Shown here: positions 42,620 through 51,630 of the stretch, piece after piece
Numbering within the stretch: position 1 is the stretch's first letter
Layout: each line of letters opens with the position of its first letter
Assembly (NCBI GenBank): GCA_902782245.1
Contig: CACZMI010000008.1
Span: forward strand, 1-61,431
Origin: an uncultured Bacteroidales bacterium
GTDB taxonomy: Bacteria > Bacteroidota > Bacteroidia > Bacteroidales > Bacteroidaceae
Direction: 5' to 3'
DNA length: 61,431 bases
Translations under genes and position numbers: made by a program
The notes under the pieces: generated by a model
What the model was told of the DNA's origin: nothing
Database searches by the model: none
The model's input: only the letters and a program-made list of their open reading frames with translations

Positions 42620-43906
42620 ATGGCAAACAACAAACTTCATCTTGAGACTCTGGCACTTCATGTAGGCCAGGAACAGCCCGATCCCGCGTCCGATGCACGC
42701 GCAGTACCTATCTATCAGACCACATCCTATGTGTTCCGCAACTCACAGCACGCCGCCGACCGTTTTGGTCTGCGTGATGCCGGAAACATCTACGGCCGTC
42801 TGACCAACTCCACACAGGATGTGCTGGAGAAGCGCATTGCCGCTCTTGAGGGTGGTGTGGCCGGTCTTGCAGTGGCATCGGGTGCAGCTGCAGTAACATA
42901 CGCCCTGCAGAACATTGCACAGGCCGGTGACCACATCGTGGCAGCCGACAACCTGTACGGCGGTTCATTCAACCTGATAACACACACACTTTCAACCCAG
43001 GGCATAAGCAATACCATCGTTAAGGTGAATGACCTGAAGGCTCTTGAGGCCGCCATCCGCCCCAACACCAAGGCAATCTATGCCGAGACATTCGGTAACC
43101 CCAACAGCGATGTCACCAACCTGGAGGCTGTAGCCGAGATTGCTCACAAGCACGGCATCGTATTTATCGTGGATAACACATTCGCTCCCATACTTATCCG
43201 TCCGCTGGAGCACGGAGCCGATATCGTGGTTCATTCCGCAACCAAGTTCATTGGTGGTCACGGATCATCTCTGGGTGGCGTTATAGTTGACGGCGGTACT
43301 TTCAACTGGAAGGCCAACCCCGACAAGTATCCCACACTGGCCAAGCCCGATCCCTCTTACCACGGCGCAGTATTTGCCGATGTAGCCGGTGCAGCCGCAT
43401 TCGTAACCCGTATCCGTGCCGTCATCCTGCGTGATACCGGTGCTGCCATCAGCCCCTTCAACGCCTGGATCCTGCTGCAGGGTGTCGAGTCACTGCCTCT
43501 GCGCATAGAGCGTCACGTGGAGAACGCGCTCAAGGTAGTGGATTACCTGGCTAAGAACCCCAAGGTGGCCAAGGTCAACCATCCTTCACTGCCTGGTCAT
43601 CCCGATCATGAACTCTACAAGAAGTATTTCCCCAACGGCGGCGGATCGATATTCACGTTTGAGGTCAACGGCACCCAGGAGGATACATGGAAGTTCATTG
43701 ACTCACTGCAGATTTTCTCACTGCTGGCCAACGTGGCCGATGTAAAGAGCCTTGTGATACATCCTTACACCACCACACACTCACAGATGACCTCCAAGGA
43801 GCTGGCCGAGCAGCACATAACCCCCACAACGGTACGTCTTTCAATCGGTGTTGAGCATGTTGACGACATTATTGCTGATCTTGATCAGGCTTTTGCCAAA
43901 ATATGA
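42620..43906 (+). CDS. metY: O-acetylhomoserine aminocarboxypropyltransferase (sulfhydrylase)
   Basis: A 428-residue PLP enzyme of the Cys/Met metabolism family, making homocysteine from O-acetylhomoserine and sulfide. It has LALHVGQEQPDPASDARAVP near the start, IYGRLTNSTQDVLEKRIAAL, VDNTFAPILIRPLEHGADI, and the PLP lysine in HSATKFIGGHGSSLGG. The extra stretch after SLGGVIVDGG is typical of MetY as opposed to MetB or MetC. ATG 42620 (MANNKLHLETL) follows the promoter, so the 29-residue extension is not real. The next gene, metA, supplies its substrate. Confidence 0.93.
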   Translation: MANNKLHLETLALHVGQEQPDPASDARAVPIYQTTSYVFRNSQHAADRFGLRDAGNIYGRLTNSTQDVLEKRIAALEGGVAGLAVASGAAAVTYALQNIAQAGDHIVAADNLYGGSFNLITHTLSTQGISNTIVKVNDLKALEAAIRPNTKAIYAETFGNPNSDVTNLEAVAEIAHKHGIVFIVDNTFAPILIRPLEHGADIVVHSATKFIGGHGSSLGGVIVDGGTFNWKANPDKYPTLAKPDPSYHGAVFADVAGAAAFVTRIRAVILRDTGAAISPFNAWILLQGVESLPLRIERHVENALKVVDYLAKNPKVAKVNHPSLPGHPDHELYKKYFPNGGGSIFTFEVNGTQEDTWKFIDSLQIFSLLANVADVKSLVIHPYTTTHSQMTSKELAEQHITPTTVRLSIGVEHVDDIIADLDQAFAKI

Positions 43907-43936
43907 TAATAAAAACAAGTTGTTTTAAGTTTTAGC

Positions 43937-43978
43937 TAATTTTGCCGGTGTATTCACAGTCCCTTGATTGGGGCTGTG
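43937..43978 (+). promoter_or_regulatory. metA -7 element and leader hairpin
   Basis: TAATTTTG (43937-43944) fits TAnnTTTG. About 11 bases on, CACAGTCCC (43955-43963) pairs with GGGGCTGTG (43970-43978), 9 pairs with one wobble around TTGATT. The hairpin would be near the 5' end of the metA mRNA, 33 bases before ATG 44011. No T-run follows. Its role in methionine control is only a guess. Confidence 0.5.
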
Positions 43979-44010
43979 GATATTTCGGTTTTATAATAAT
44001 CAGTCCGGTT

Positions 44011-44928
44011 ATGCCTCTTAAATTACCCGATAAACTGCCTGCAATAGAGATCCTGAAAGGGGAGAATATCTTTGTCATGGATACCAGCCGCGCCACCAGC
44101 CAGGACATCCGTCCGCTGCGTATTGTGGTGCTCAACCTGATGCCCATCAAGATTACCACCGAGACGGATTTGATTCGCCTGCTCTCCAACACGCCTCTGC
44201 AGATTGAGCTCAAGCTGATGAAGTTGCGCAGCCACACCTCCAAGAACACCCCCGTGGAGCACATGAAGGTATTCTACGAGACTTTTGAGAGCATGCGTGA
44301 CCAGAAGTTTGACGGATTCATAGTGACCGGCGCACCGCTGGAGCAGATGGAGTATGAGGAGGTATCATACTGGGATGAACTTAAGGAGATATTTGACTGG
44401 GCGCGCACCCACGTGACATCCACCTTATACATATGCTGGGCTGCGCAGGCTGCCATGTACCATTTCTACGGCGTTCCCAAGTATCCGCTGCCGGAAAAGA
44501 TGTTCGGCATATTCAAGCATAACACTATTGATGAGCCGCTGCCTATTTTCCGCGGGTTTGACGATGAGTTCTATGCTCCGCACAGCCGTCATTCGGAGGT
44601 TCGCAGGGAGGATATACTTAAGCATCCGGAGCTCAAGATTCTGTCGGAGTCTGATGAGGCGGGCGTGTTTATGGTATCGGCCCGCGGCGGTCGCGAGATT
44701 TTCATTACCGGACATATGGAATACTCGCCCGATACCCTGGACAAGGAGTATAAGCGTGATTTGGATAAGGGGCTGCCCATAGAGATGCCCAAGCATTATT
44801 ATCGTAATGATGATCCGCAGCAAAAACCGTTGGACCGTTGGCGTGCTCACGCGAACCTGTTCTATGCCAATTGGCTCAATTATTACGTATATCAGGAGAC
44901 TCCTTATAATCTCCAGGATATAGAATAG
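44011..44928 (+). CDS. metA: Homoserine O-acetyltransferase, MetA type
   Basis: A 305-residue MetA that activates homoserine for methionine synthesis. The acyl-enzyme Cys is in TLYICWAAQAAMYHFYG (about 142); the catalytic His is in FITGHMEYS and Glu in the following DTLDKEY region. The position that sets acyl-CoA choice, in VTGAPLEQMEYEEV, is Glu, as in the acetyl-CoA enzymes, whereas succinyl-CoA enzymes have Gly there. This fits metY next door, which uses O-acetylhomoserine. The frame extends to 43942, but the promoter and hairpin lie there; MPLKLPDKLPA at 44011 is the family start. Confidence 0.93.
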   Translation: MPLKLPDKLPAIEILKGENIFVMDTSRATSQDIRPLRIVVLNLMPIKITTETDLIRLLSNTPLQIELKLMKLRSHTSKNTPVEHMKVFYETFESMRDQKFDGFIVTGAPLEQMEYEEVSYWDELKEIFDWARTHVTSTLYICWAAQAAMYHFYGVPKYPLPEKMFGIFKHNTIDEPLPIFRGFDDEFYAPHSRHSEVRREDILKHPELKILSESDEAGVFMVSARGGREIFITGHMEYSPDTLDKEYKRDLDKGLPIEMPKHYYRNDDPQQKPLDRWRAHANLFYANWLNYYVYQETPYNLQDIE

Positions 44929-44931
44929 AAG

Positions 44932-44958
44932 AAATGACGGATACACCGTCATTTTTTT
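44932..44958 (+). terminator. Terminator of metA
   Basis: AAATGACGG (44932-44940) is the exact inverse of CCGTCATTT (44946-44954) around ATACA, followed by more T residues. Confidence 0.85.
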
Positions 44959-45021
44959 GTTAACATATTAAACTCCGTTTCGTCTGTAGTGTGTAATACG
45001 GATAAACAAAACGAAATAAAT

Positions 45022-45825
45022 ATGAAAACAAAATCTTTTTTGCTTTACGCTTTCACTTTTCTTCTGTATTCATGTGACTTGGTGGATGCCCAGGTAGTCT
45101 GGCTATCAACCAAGAATCAGGATTTTTCCAACTGTGACAGTGAGGAGCGTTATGTAAAACCGTTTGACGCAATAGTCAACAAATGCCCGTTTGATGTGTT
45201 ATATGAGCAGTCAGATGAGATGTATGTGATTGTAGAGGGAGATGAGGGCTATTTCAGCCGTCTGCATACTGACGTCAGACGGGGAGTCCTTGAGATTTCA
45301 ATAGATCCGGCACGTTACCGTAACGTACGTCTCAGGGTAAGGGTGGGATCGCCCGAGATAACCCAACTGAATATGTCCGGTAGCGGAAGCCTTATCTGTA
45401 AATCAGATATACTTACTGAAGGTGAGCTGATTTTAAATATGGCAGGCAGTGGAGATCTGGTAACAGAGAAGATAGTTTGCGGTGAGCTTAAATCGTCATT
45501 GTCAGGATCGGGATATATTAAAACCGGACGAATCGAGGCTGCTGATGTCAGATTGACAGTGGCAGGCAGCGGTGACTGGAATGCTTCACGAATCAAAGCC
45601 GATAACCTGTTGATTTCTCTGGCAGGCTCCGGTGATGTTGATATTGTCAACGTGGATATTGACAACAAACTGTCTGCCAGTGTATCCGGTAGCGGTGATA
45701 TAACGATCAACGGGCATGCCGGTAATGTTACAGCCAAGGTGGCAGGTTCAGGTGATATCTCAGGACGCCTGTCATACGATGATATCACTAAGGTAAGAGC
45801 AGGAAGCGGAGATATCGATTGGTAA
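45022..45825 (+). CDS. GIN-domain (DUF2807) lipoprotein
   Basis: A 267-residue exported protein. Start MKTKSFLLYAFTFLLYSC gives a signal sequence with a possible lipobox Cys; an 11-residue upstream extension is less likely. From about 55 it follows the DUF2807/GIN beta-solenoid: FDAIVNKCPFDVLYEQ, VRVGSPEITQLNMSGSGS, then repeated GSGD turns (AGSGDLV, AGSGDWN, AGSGDVD, SGSGDIT, AGSGDIS, AGSGDID) spaced about 20 residues. These proteins lie in the periplasm or on the surface of Bacteroidota; their role is not known. Single gene between two terminators. Confidence 0.9.
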   Translation: MKTKSFLLYAFTFLLYSCDLVDAQVVWLSTKNQDFSNCDSEERYVKPFDAIVNKCPFDVLYEQSDEMYVIVEGDEGYFSRLHTDVRRGVLEISIDPARYRNVRLRVRVGSPEITQLNMSGSGSLICKSDILTEGELILNMAGSGDLVTEKIVCGELKSSLSGSGYIKTGRIEAADVRLTVAGSGDWNASRIKADNLLISLAGSGDVDIVNVDIDNKLSASVSGSGDITINGHAGNVTAKVAGSGDISGRLSYDDITKVRAGSGDIDW

Positions 45826-45849
45826 TAAAAAGATAAAGAAGACAGTCTA

Positions 45850-45886
45850 AAAAAAAACGGCTGGCGGAAACCCGTCAGCCGTTTTA
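45850..45886. terminator. Bidirectional terminator between the GIN gene and purM
   Basis: AAAACGGCTG (45855-45864) pairs with CAGCCGTTTT (45876-45885), with CGG/CCG inside. A-run on one side and T-run on the other serve the two convergent genes. Confidence 0.85.
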
Positions 45887-45890
45887 CTGT

Positions 45891-47091
45891 TTAATATTCA
45901 AATACTCCGTATTCGCTGTGAATTGTCAGATGCGTATGATCAGACTGTTCTATGCGTCCTATTATCTGCGCGTCTATGCCGAATGATTTGCTTATGTCTA
46001 TAACCTGCTGTGCATATTCCTTAGGCAGATAGACCTCAAAGCGGTGACCGCAGTTGAACACCTTGTACATCTCTTTCCACTCTGTCTTGCTCTGCTCCTG
46101 GATGGTGCGGAACAGCGGCGGGATGGGGCTGGATGGTGCGGAACAGCGGCGGGATGGGGAAGAGGTTATCCTTGATTACGTGTACTCCGTCTACAAAGTG
46201 CAGTATCTTGGTCTGGGCACCGCCTGAGCAGTGAACCATTCCATGAATCTGAGGACGCAGGGCATCGAGAAGCTTCTTTACCACCGGAGCGTATGTGCGG
46301 GTGGGAGAGAGCACCAGTTTGCCGGCATCCAGAGGTGAGCCTTCAACCTTGTCGGTAAGATTCAGACCGCCTGAATAAACAAGTTCCTCGGGAACTGCAT
46401 GGTCATATGTCTCAGGATATTTCTTGGCGATATCCTTTCCGAATACGTCGTGACGGGCGCTGGTAAGACCGTTGCTGCCCATACCGCCGTTGTACTCCTT
46501 CTCATATGTTGCCTTGCCGAACGATGCCAGACCTACAATCACGTCACCCGGACGGATGTTTGCGTTGTTGATCACATCACTGCGTTTCATGCGGCAGGTA
46601 ACGGTGCTGTCCACGATTATTGTGCGTACCAGGTCACCTACATCGGCAGTCTCACCGCCTGTGGCATAGGCTCCTACACCCATCTCGCGGAGTTCGGCCA
46701 GAAGCTCATCGGTACCATTGATGATGGCGCTGATTACGCTGCCGGGTACCAGGTTCTTGTTACGGCCGATGGTTGAACTAACCAGAATGTTATCGACTGC
46801 ACCTACGCAGAGCAGGTCATCGATATTCATGATAAGGGCATCCTGTGCAATGCCTTTCCAGACAGACAGGTCACCGGTCTCTTTCCAGTAGGCATATGCC
46901 AGTGAAGACTTGGTTCCTGCGCCGTCGGCATGCATTATGTTACAGTACTCGGGGTCACCTCCCAGGATATCGGGGATGATCTTACAGAAGGCCTTGGGAT
47001 AAAGACCTTTGTCAATGTTCTTGATGGCGTTGTGCACATCCTCCTTGGATGCCGATACGCCACGCAGCATATAACGTTCGTTTGATTCCAT
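45891..47091 (-). pseudogene. purM: Phosphoribosylformylglycinamidine cyclo-ligase (AIR synthetase), frameshifted near the 3' end
   Basis: PurM closes the imidazole ring of FGAM to give AIR in purine synthesis. The intact part (47091 to about 46160) has GGDPEYCNIMHADGAGTKSSLAY (key part HADGAGTKSS), the metal/ATP segment TGGETADVGDLV and IHGMVHCSGGAQTKIL. After FPIPPLFRTIQ a 31-base tandem duplication (46098-46128 and 46129-46159) shifts the frame, and the open frame ends at 46036 in an unrelated tail. Without one copy the frame continues through WKEMYKVFNCGHRFEV to SEYGVFEY and the TAA at 45893-45891, a normal 389-residue PurM. So the gene is either mutant or an assembly error. Its ATG overlaps the lemA stop by one base. 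Confidence 0.88.
46098..46159. repeat. 31-base perfect tandem duplication in purM
   Basis: The unit beginning CTGGATGGTGCGGAACAG and ending GGGATGGGG occurs twice without change, at 46098-46128 and 46129-46159. 31 is not a multiple of three, so it breaks the purM frame. Removing either copy restores it. Confidence 0.97.
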
Positions 47092-47675
47092 CAGAATTCT
47101 ACTTTGGGAGCTTTGTTTGCACCTTCCTCGGCCTCGAAATAGGGCTTTTTCTCAAAACCACGCATTCCTGCTATGATACTCTGCGGGAATTTGCGGATAT
47201 AAGTGTTGAACTTGGATGCATCCTCGTTGAAGTTGCGGCGCTCAACAGTAATGCGGTTCTCGGTGCCCTCAAGCTGTGCCTGAAGTTCCTTGAAGTTCTC
47301 ATTGGCCTTGAGTTCGGGATATGACTCGCTGATGGCTATCAGACGGCCAAGTGCACCGCCCACCTCGTTCTGTGCCTGCTGGAACTCCTTGAGCTGATCG
47401 GCAGTCATGTTCTCGGGATTCACGGAGATTGATGTTGCCTTGGCACGGGCGTTGACTACTGCCTCAAAGGTGGATGTCTCATGTGCGGCATAACCCTTGA
47501 CGGTGTTGACCAGATTGGGAATAAGGTCGGCACGACGCTGGTAAACGTTCTCAACGTTACTCCAGGCCTTGTTGACATTCTCCTCCATTGCCACCATTCT
47601 GTTATTTACCCTGACTCCCCAAAGAACAATCAGGACGATAACCGCAATGATAATCCATGTACTTTTCTTTTTCAT
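47091..47675 (-). CDS. LemA family protein
   Basis: A 194-residue protein with one N-terminal membrane helix (WIIIAVIVLIVLWGV, about 5-19) and the LemA helical domain: NRMVAMEENVNKAWSNVENVYQRRADLIPNL, here seen by VNKAWSNVENVYQRRADLIP, then AISESYPELKANENFKELQ and ENRITVERRNFNE. LemA proteins are membrane-anchored helical bundles of unknown action, often paired with TPM-domain proteins, as here (32-base gap). Placed in the phoH-purC-aroE-purM operon. Confidence 0.92.
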   Translation of the reverse strand: MKKKSTWIIIAVIVLIVLWGVRVNNRMVAMEENVNKAWSNVENVYQRRADLIPNLVNTVKGYAAHETSTFEAVVNARAKATSISVNPENMTADQLKEFQQAQNEVGGALGRLIAISESYPELKANENFKELQAQLEGTENRITVERRNFNEDASKFNTYIRKFPQSIIAGMRGFEKKPYFEAEEGANKAPKVEF

Positions 47676-47706
47676 AACTCTATCTTTTTTGATTCATATA
47701 TCCTTT

Positions 47707-48606
47707 TTAAAAACGCGATCCGGCACCTCCGCCGCCAAAATGACCGCCTCCGTAGCTGCCGCCAAAACTTCCGCCACCGAAACTGCGGCCTCCTCCGAAT
47801 CCTCCTCCCATATGCGATCCTCCGCCTCCGTGACCTCCGGTAGAGTAGTATGATGTGCGGTTCCTTGAGGTTATACATCCGCAGTGGCTACATTTGAAAG
47901 TAACCAGTTCCTTCTTGACGCCGTTCTGCTTTGAAATGGTTGAGATTCCCACCTGTTTCAAGGCAATCTTTCCACATTTGGGGCATTTCCGGCTCTTGCG
48001 GTCAATCAGCAGTACAATTCCTACGACAAAGAGAAACATGCCGATTACGGTTATGATTCCTGCCAACACGGCTATTTTGTCTGTATCGTCATCATCGTCA
48101 TAATCACCCTTGAGCAGAATGTCCTTAAGTGCTTCGGCACCTGCAACCATACCTTCATCCCACTCATCATCCGCAAAATGGGGATTCATATATCTTTCCT
48201 GAATGCGCTTGCATAAGGCGTCGGTAAGTATTCCTTCTATGCCATAACCGGTTGCAAACTGTACGCAGCGCTCACCGGTGCTGAGCAGAATGACAAGACC
48301 GTTGTCAGAACCTGACCGGCCTACACCTACGGTCTCACCCAGTTGGTGGGCAAACTCAAAGCAGTCATCCGGGTCGATGTCCGTGAGAACGGCTATCAAT
48401 GACTGGATGCCGGTGCTGTCCTGGATAGTGCGGAAGGCAGCGTCGATACGGTCTACTGCCGATTGTGACAGTATACCGTCGGGATTGCAGACGTAACGGT
48501 TCCTGTCTTCCAGATGAACCGGTCTGATATCGGACGGCTTGTAAACCTTGGCGGCAGCCATCAGACAGCCTGATATCAGAAGTGTTACGAGTGCTATTCT
48601 TTTCAT
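47707..48606 (-). CDS. TPM-domain protein (YgcG-like) with Gly-rich tail
   Basis: A 299-residue exported membrane protein. Signal MKRIALVTLLISGCLMAAA; a GC lies there, but whether it is lipidated is unclear. The TPM domain (about 30-165) has NPDGILSQSAVDRIDAAF, DSTGIQSLIAVLTDIDP and VGRSGSDNGLVILLS. Then comes a helix (IAVLAGIITVIGMFLFVVGIVLLI), a four-Cys zinc-ribbon-like segment (CPKCGKIALKQ ... CSHCGCI) and a Gly/Ser-rich tail. Paired with lemA. The annotated frame runs 11 residues further up, into aroE; ATG 48606 gives the signal sequence. Confidence 0.88.
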   Translation of the reverse strand: MKRIALVTLLISGCLMAAAKVYKPSDIRPVHLEDRNRYVCNPDGILSQSAVDRIDAAFRTIQDSTGIQSLIAVLTDIDPDDCFEFAHQLGETVGVGRSGSDNGLVILLSTGERCVQFATGYGIEGILTDALCKRIQERYMNPHFADDEWDEGMVAGAEALKDILLKGDYDDDDDTDKIAVLAGIITVIGMFLFVVGIVLLIDRKSRKCPKCGKIALKQVGISTISKQNGVKKELVTFKCSHCGCITSRNRTSYYSTGGHGGGGSHMGGGFGGGRSFGGGSFGGSYGGGHFGGGGAGSRF

Positions 48607-48608
48607 TC

Positions 48609-49649
48609 TTATTCTCCTATTCTGTCCCAGATCTGCCATGCGGCGACGGCCTGCTGCTCAAGCATATCCTTGCCGCCCTTGGCTGTAGCGCCGTGCTCGC
48701 GTCCCTTTTTCATGAACATGGTTTCATCGGGATTTGCTATGACGTCAAGCAGCAGGTGCTTATCGGACAGGAATCCGTAAGGAATATCGGGGCACTGGTT
48801 CACATCGGGCCACATACCCATGGGAGTGCAGTTCACTATCACGTCATACTCATCCATTACAGACGGGGAAAGCTCATAATAGCCCATAATCTCAAAGTTG
48901 GAGTTGCGTGATACGAATCTGTTCTCTATTCCCATCCTGTCAAGGGCGTACTTGACAGCCTTTGAGACACCTCCCGTTCCCAGGATGAGTGCCTTGCTGT
49001 GGCCTTCAAGAAGTTCGCCGAATGACTTGGTGAATCCGGTCCAGTCAGTGTTGTAACCCACAAGTTCAACGCCTCCGTCGCGGTGCAGCACCTTTACGGT
49101 ATTGACTGCGCCAATGGCCTTGGCTGTCTCGTCCAGACGGTTCAGGTAGGGGATTATATCCTGCTTGTAGGGTATGGTTACGTTGAATCCGCACAGGTTG
49201 GGATATTTCTCAACCAGTTTAGTCACATCCTCAATGCTCTCCAACTCATAGTTGTTGTAGTGGGCGTCAATATGCTGCTCACGGAAGAACTTGTTGAAGC
49301 GGACCATGGATGTGGAGTGGGCCAGAGGCTTGCCGATAAGTCCGAAAAGCCTGTCGTAGGACTTCTGGGGCATTTCAGGCTCGGGCTTGGCTTCAGGCTC
49401 AGGTTCAGGTTCCGGCTCCGGCTCCACGGTTTGTGTATAAACCGGTTCGGGTTCTTTCTCCGGTTCCCTTCTTTCCTTGAATTCCTCGTCTACAGGCGGG
49501 AAATCATCATCTTTAACTGTCTCAGCATGCTGAGATGCAGAAGTGTCACTCCCTAATGACGAGTCATCGGGATCATTGAGCTTGCTGTTGACTTTCTTTA
49601 CGAGAGCCAGAAAAACAAAGAAAAGAGCTACAAGGAAAGGGAATGCCAT
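48609..49649 (-). CDS. aroE: Shikimate dehydrogenase with N-terminal membrane anchor and Pro/Glu linker
   Basis: A 346-residue protein. The AroE part is about residues 99-346: GLIGKPLAHSTS (shikimate site), NVTIPYKQDI with the catalytic Lys, NTDWTGF with the catalytic Asp, the NADP loop LILGTGGVSKAV, NCTPMGMWPD and GGKDMLEQQAVAAW. Before it stands a hydrophobic helix (AFPFLVALFFVFLALVKK, 2-19) and an acidic, proline-rich linker (about 20-98, with EPEPEPEPE). AroE is normally 260-290 residues and soluble. A TTG lies at 49655, but ATG 49649 is preferred. It follows purC by 6 bases and precedes the TPM gene by 2. Confidence 0.9.
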   Translation of the reverse strand: MAFPFLVALFFVFLALVKKVNSKLNDPDDSSLGSDTSASQHAETVKDDDFPPVDEEFKERREPEKEPEPVYTQTVEPEPEPEPEPEAKPEPEMPQKSYDRLFGLIGKPLAHSTSMVRFNKFFREQHIDAHYNNYELESIEDVTKLVEKYPNLCGFNVTIPYKQDIIPYLNRLDETAKAIGAVNTVKVLHRDGGVELVGYNTDWTGFTKSFGELLEGHSKALILGTGGVSKAVKYALDRMGIENRFVSRNSNFEIMGYYELSPSVMDEYDVIVNCTPMGMWPDVNQCPDIPYGFLSDKHLLLDVIANPDETMFMKKGREHGATAKGGKDMLEQQAVAAWQIWDRIGE

Positions 49650-49655
49650 AATCAA

Positions 49656-50603
49656 TTATCTTTTTGCCAACCAATCGGTTACGTTTTTCTCAATACGGGC
49701 AGCCAGGTCGGTGCCGCTCTCTTTTACGAACTTCTCGCCTACAATGTGCTCGTAAAGCTCAATGTAACGGTCCGATACGCTGTCGGCATATGCATCGGTG
49801 ATCTCGGGCATAACCTGACCGGGCTGGTTCATGAAGTTGTGCTCAATGAGCCACTGGCGTACAAACTCCTTGGAGAGCTGCTTCTGGGGCTCACCTTTCT
49901 CAAACTTCTCCTGATAACCGTCGGCGTAGAAGTAACGTGAGCTGTCGGGGGTATGGATCTCATCAATCAGGTAAACCTTACCGTCACGCTTGCCGAACTC
50001 ATACTTGGTGTCAACCAGGATAAGACCCTTCTGGGCTGCAATCTCGGTACCGCGCTTAAAGAGTGCGCGGGTATATTTTTCCATTACCTCATAATCCTCC
50101 TTGCTTACCAGACCCTGGGCGATGATCTCCTCCTTGGAGATGTTCTCATCGTGACCCTCCTCGGCCTTGGTGGTGGGGGTGATAAGGGGCTCGGGGAACT
50201 TCTGGTTCTCCTTCATGCCCTCGGGCAGGATGTTACCGCAAAGGTTACGGCATCCGTTCTTGTAGTCACGCCATGCGGAACCGGTCAGATAACCGCGGAT
50301 TATCATCTCAACGCGGAAACCCTCGCATTTGAGGCCTACGGTAACCATAGGATCGGGGGTGGCCAGTTTCCAGTTGGGGCAGATATCGGCTGTGGCATCC
50401 AGGAACTTTGCTGCAATCTGGTTGAGCACCTGACCCTTGAAAGGAATACCCTTTGGCAGGATTACGTCAAAGGCCGATATGCGGTCTGTGGCAACCATGA
50501 CCATCAGGTCATCATCGATGTTGTAAACGTCACGAACCTTGCCGTGATAAACACTCTTCTGTCCTTTGAACTGGAAATCAGTTCTTGTCAACGCTTTGCT
50601 CAT
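49656..50603 (-). CDS. purC: SAICAR synthase
   Basis: A 315-residue PurC of the longer (yeast/Bacteroidota) type: phosphoribosylaminoimidazole-succinocarboxamide synthase. Motifs: [66 protein letters not shown]. The frame runs further up to 50672, but [15 protein letters not shown] at 50603 is the family start. It overlaps the 3' end of phoH by 26 bases. Another purine gene, purM, ends the same operon. Confidence 0.94.
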   Translation of the reverse strand: MSKALTRTDFQFKGQKSVYHGKVRDVYNIDDDLMVMVATDRISAFDVILPKGIPFKGQVLNQIAAKFLDATADICPNWKLATPDPMVTVGLKCEGFRVEMIIRGYLTGSAWRDYKNGCRNLCGNILPEGMKENQKFPEPLITPTTKAEEGHDENISKEEIIAQGLVSKEDYEVMEKYTRALFKRGTEIAAQKGLILVDTKYEFGKRDGKVYLIDEIHTPDSSRYFYADGYQEKFEKGEPQKQLSKEFVRQWLIEHNFMNQPGQVMPEITDAYADSVSDRYIELYEHIVGEKFVKESGTDLAARIEKNVTDWLAKR

Positions 50604-51576
50604 TGTTATCTTTTTTAGAAATTCTTTTATCGGTCTTGTGTGCCTGCTCATAGCGGTCATATGCATCCACAACGCGGGTAACCAGCTTGTGACGGACTAT
50701 ATCCTTCTTGGTCATGCGTATGATGCTGAGTCCCTCTATTCCCTCCAGTACGTCCAGTGCCTGGACAAGGCCGGATATCTGTGTGGGAGGCAGGTCAATC
50801 TGTGTAAGGTCACCCGTAACTATCATCTTGGTGTTCCAGCCCATGCGGGTAAGAAACATCTTTATCTGCTGGGGGGTGGTGTTCTGAGCCTCATCAAGTA
50901 TTACCACGGCGTCATTCAGTGTGCGTCCGCGCATGAAAGCCAGCGGTGCTATCTGGATTACGTTAAAGTCCATGTATTCCTTGAGCTTGGCGGTGGGAAT
51001 CATATCCTGCAGGGCATCGTAAAGGGGCTGCAGGAACGGATCAATCTTTTCACGCATATCACCGGGCAGGAATCCCAGTTTCTCGCCGGCCTCGACTGCG
51101 GGTCGGCACAGGACTATACGCTTAACCTCCTTGTTCTTGAGAGCACGTACGGCAAGTGCTATAGCTGTATATGTCTTGCCGGATCCGGCAGGTCCGATGG
51201 CAAAGAGCATATCGTGTGTCTCATAATCGGTAACCAGTTTCTTCTGGTTCACGCTGCGGGGCAGGATGGGGCGTCCGGTAACTCCGAACAGTATCACATC
51301 CGAGCTTTTCTCTCCGCCTGGATCCTGGCCGTTCACGATATCCACAATTACCTCCTCCTTGAGCGAATTGTACTTGGCGCAGTACATCTCAAGCTGGCGA
51401 ACGGCCTGCTCAAAACGGGCGGTCTCATCCTCATCACCCATAATGCGCATCACATTGCCCCGGGCTACTATGCGCAGCTTGGGAAACAGGGCTTTGATAA
51501 GTTGCAGATTGGTGTTGTTGACCCCGTAAAACACTGCAGGATCAGCCTCGTTAAGGACAAGATGTTTCTCTATCAT
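50578..51576 (-). CDS. phoH: PhoH-family ATPase
   Basis: A 332-residue PhoH-like P-loop ATPase. N-terminal region about 1-110 is the small RNA-binding-like part ([20 protein letters not shown] is the segment near 32-50). Walker A is [11 protein letters not shown] (about 130), [18 protein letters not shown] is the family signature, Walker B is [11 protein letters not shown], and [11 protein letters not shown] follows. PhoH proteins act in RNA handling or phosphate stress; the exact job is unsettled. First gene of the operon, with a promoter 22 bases before its start. Confidence 0.92.
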   Translation of the reverse strand: MIEKHLVLNEADPAVFYGVNNTNLQLIKALFPKLRIVARGNVMRIMGDEDETARFEQAVRQLEMYCAKYNSLKEEVIVDIVNGQDPGGEKSSDVILFGVTGRPILPRSVNQKKLVTDYETHDMLFAIGPAGSGKTYTAIALAVRALKNKEVKRIVLCRPAVEAGEKLGFLPGDMREKIDPFLQPLYDALQDMIPTAKLKEYMDFNVIQIAPLAFMRGRTLNDAVVILDEAQNTTPQQIKMFLTRMGWNTKMIVTGDLTQIDLPPTQISGLVQALDVLEGIEGLSIIRMTKKDIVRHKLVTRVVDAYDRYEQAHKTDKRISKKDNNEQSVDKN

Positions 51577-51597
51577 GCGGACTGCTTAAAGGTTCCG

Positions 51598-51630
51598 CAA
51601 AGTTACCAAATTATCCTATAAGATGACCAA
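51598..51630 (-). promoter_or_regulatory. Promoter of the phoH-purC-aroE operon
   Basis: On the minus strand CAA at 51628-51630 gives TTG, then 22 bases, then TAACTTTG (51605-51598). Confidence 0.6.

Noticed and set aside
43937-44010. SAM riboswitch before metA
   Set aside because: Only one simple hairpin is clear; I could not match the conserved core or pseudoknot of any SAM riboswitch class by eye. A covariance-model search would decide.
50566-51621. Open frame of 351 codons on the plus strand
   Set aside because: Opposite phoH, whose Walker motifs are clear; the antisense frame has no recognisable feature.
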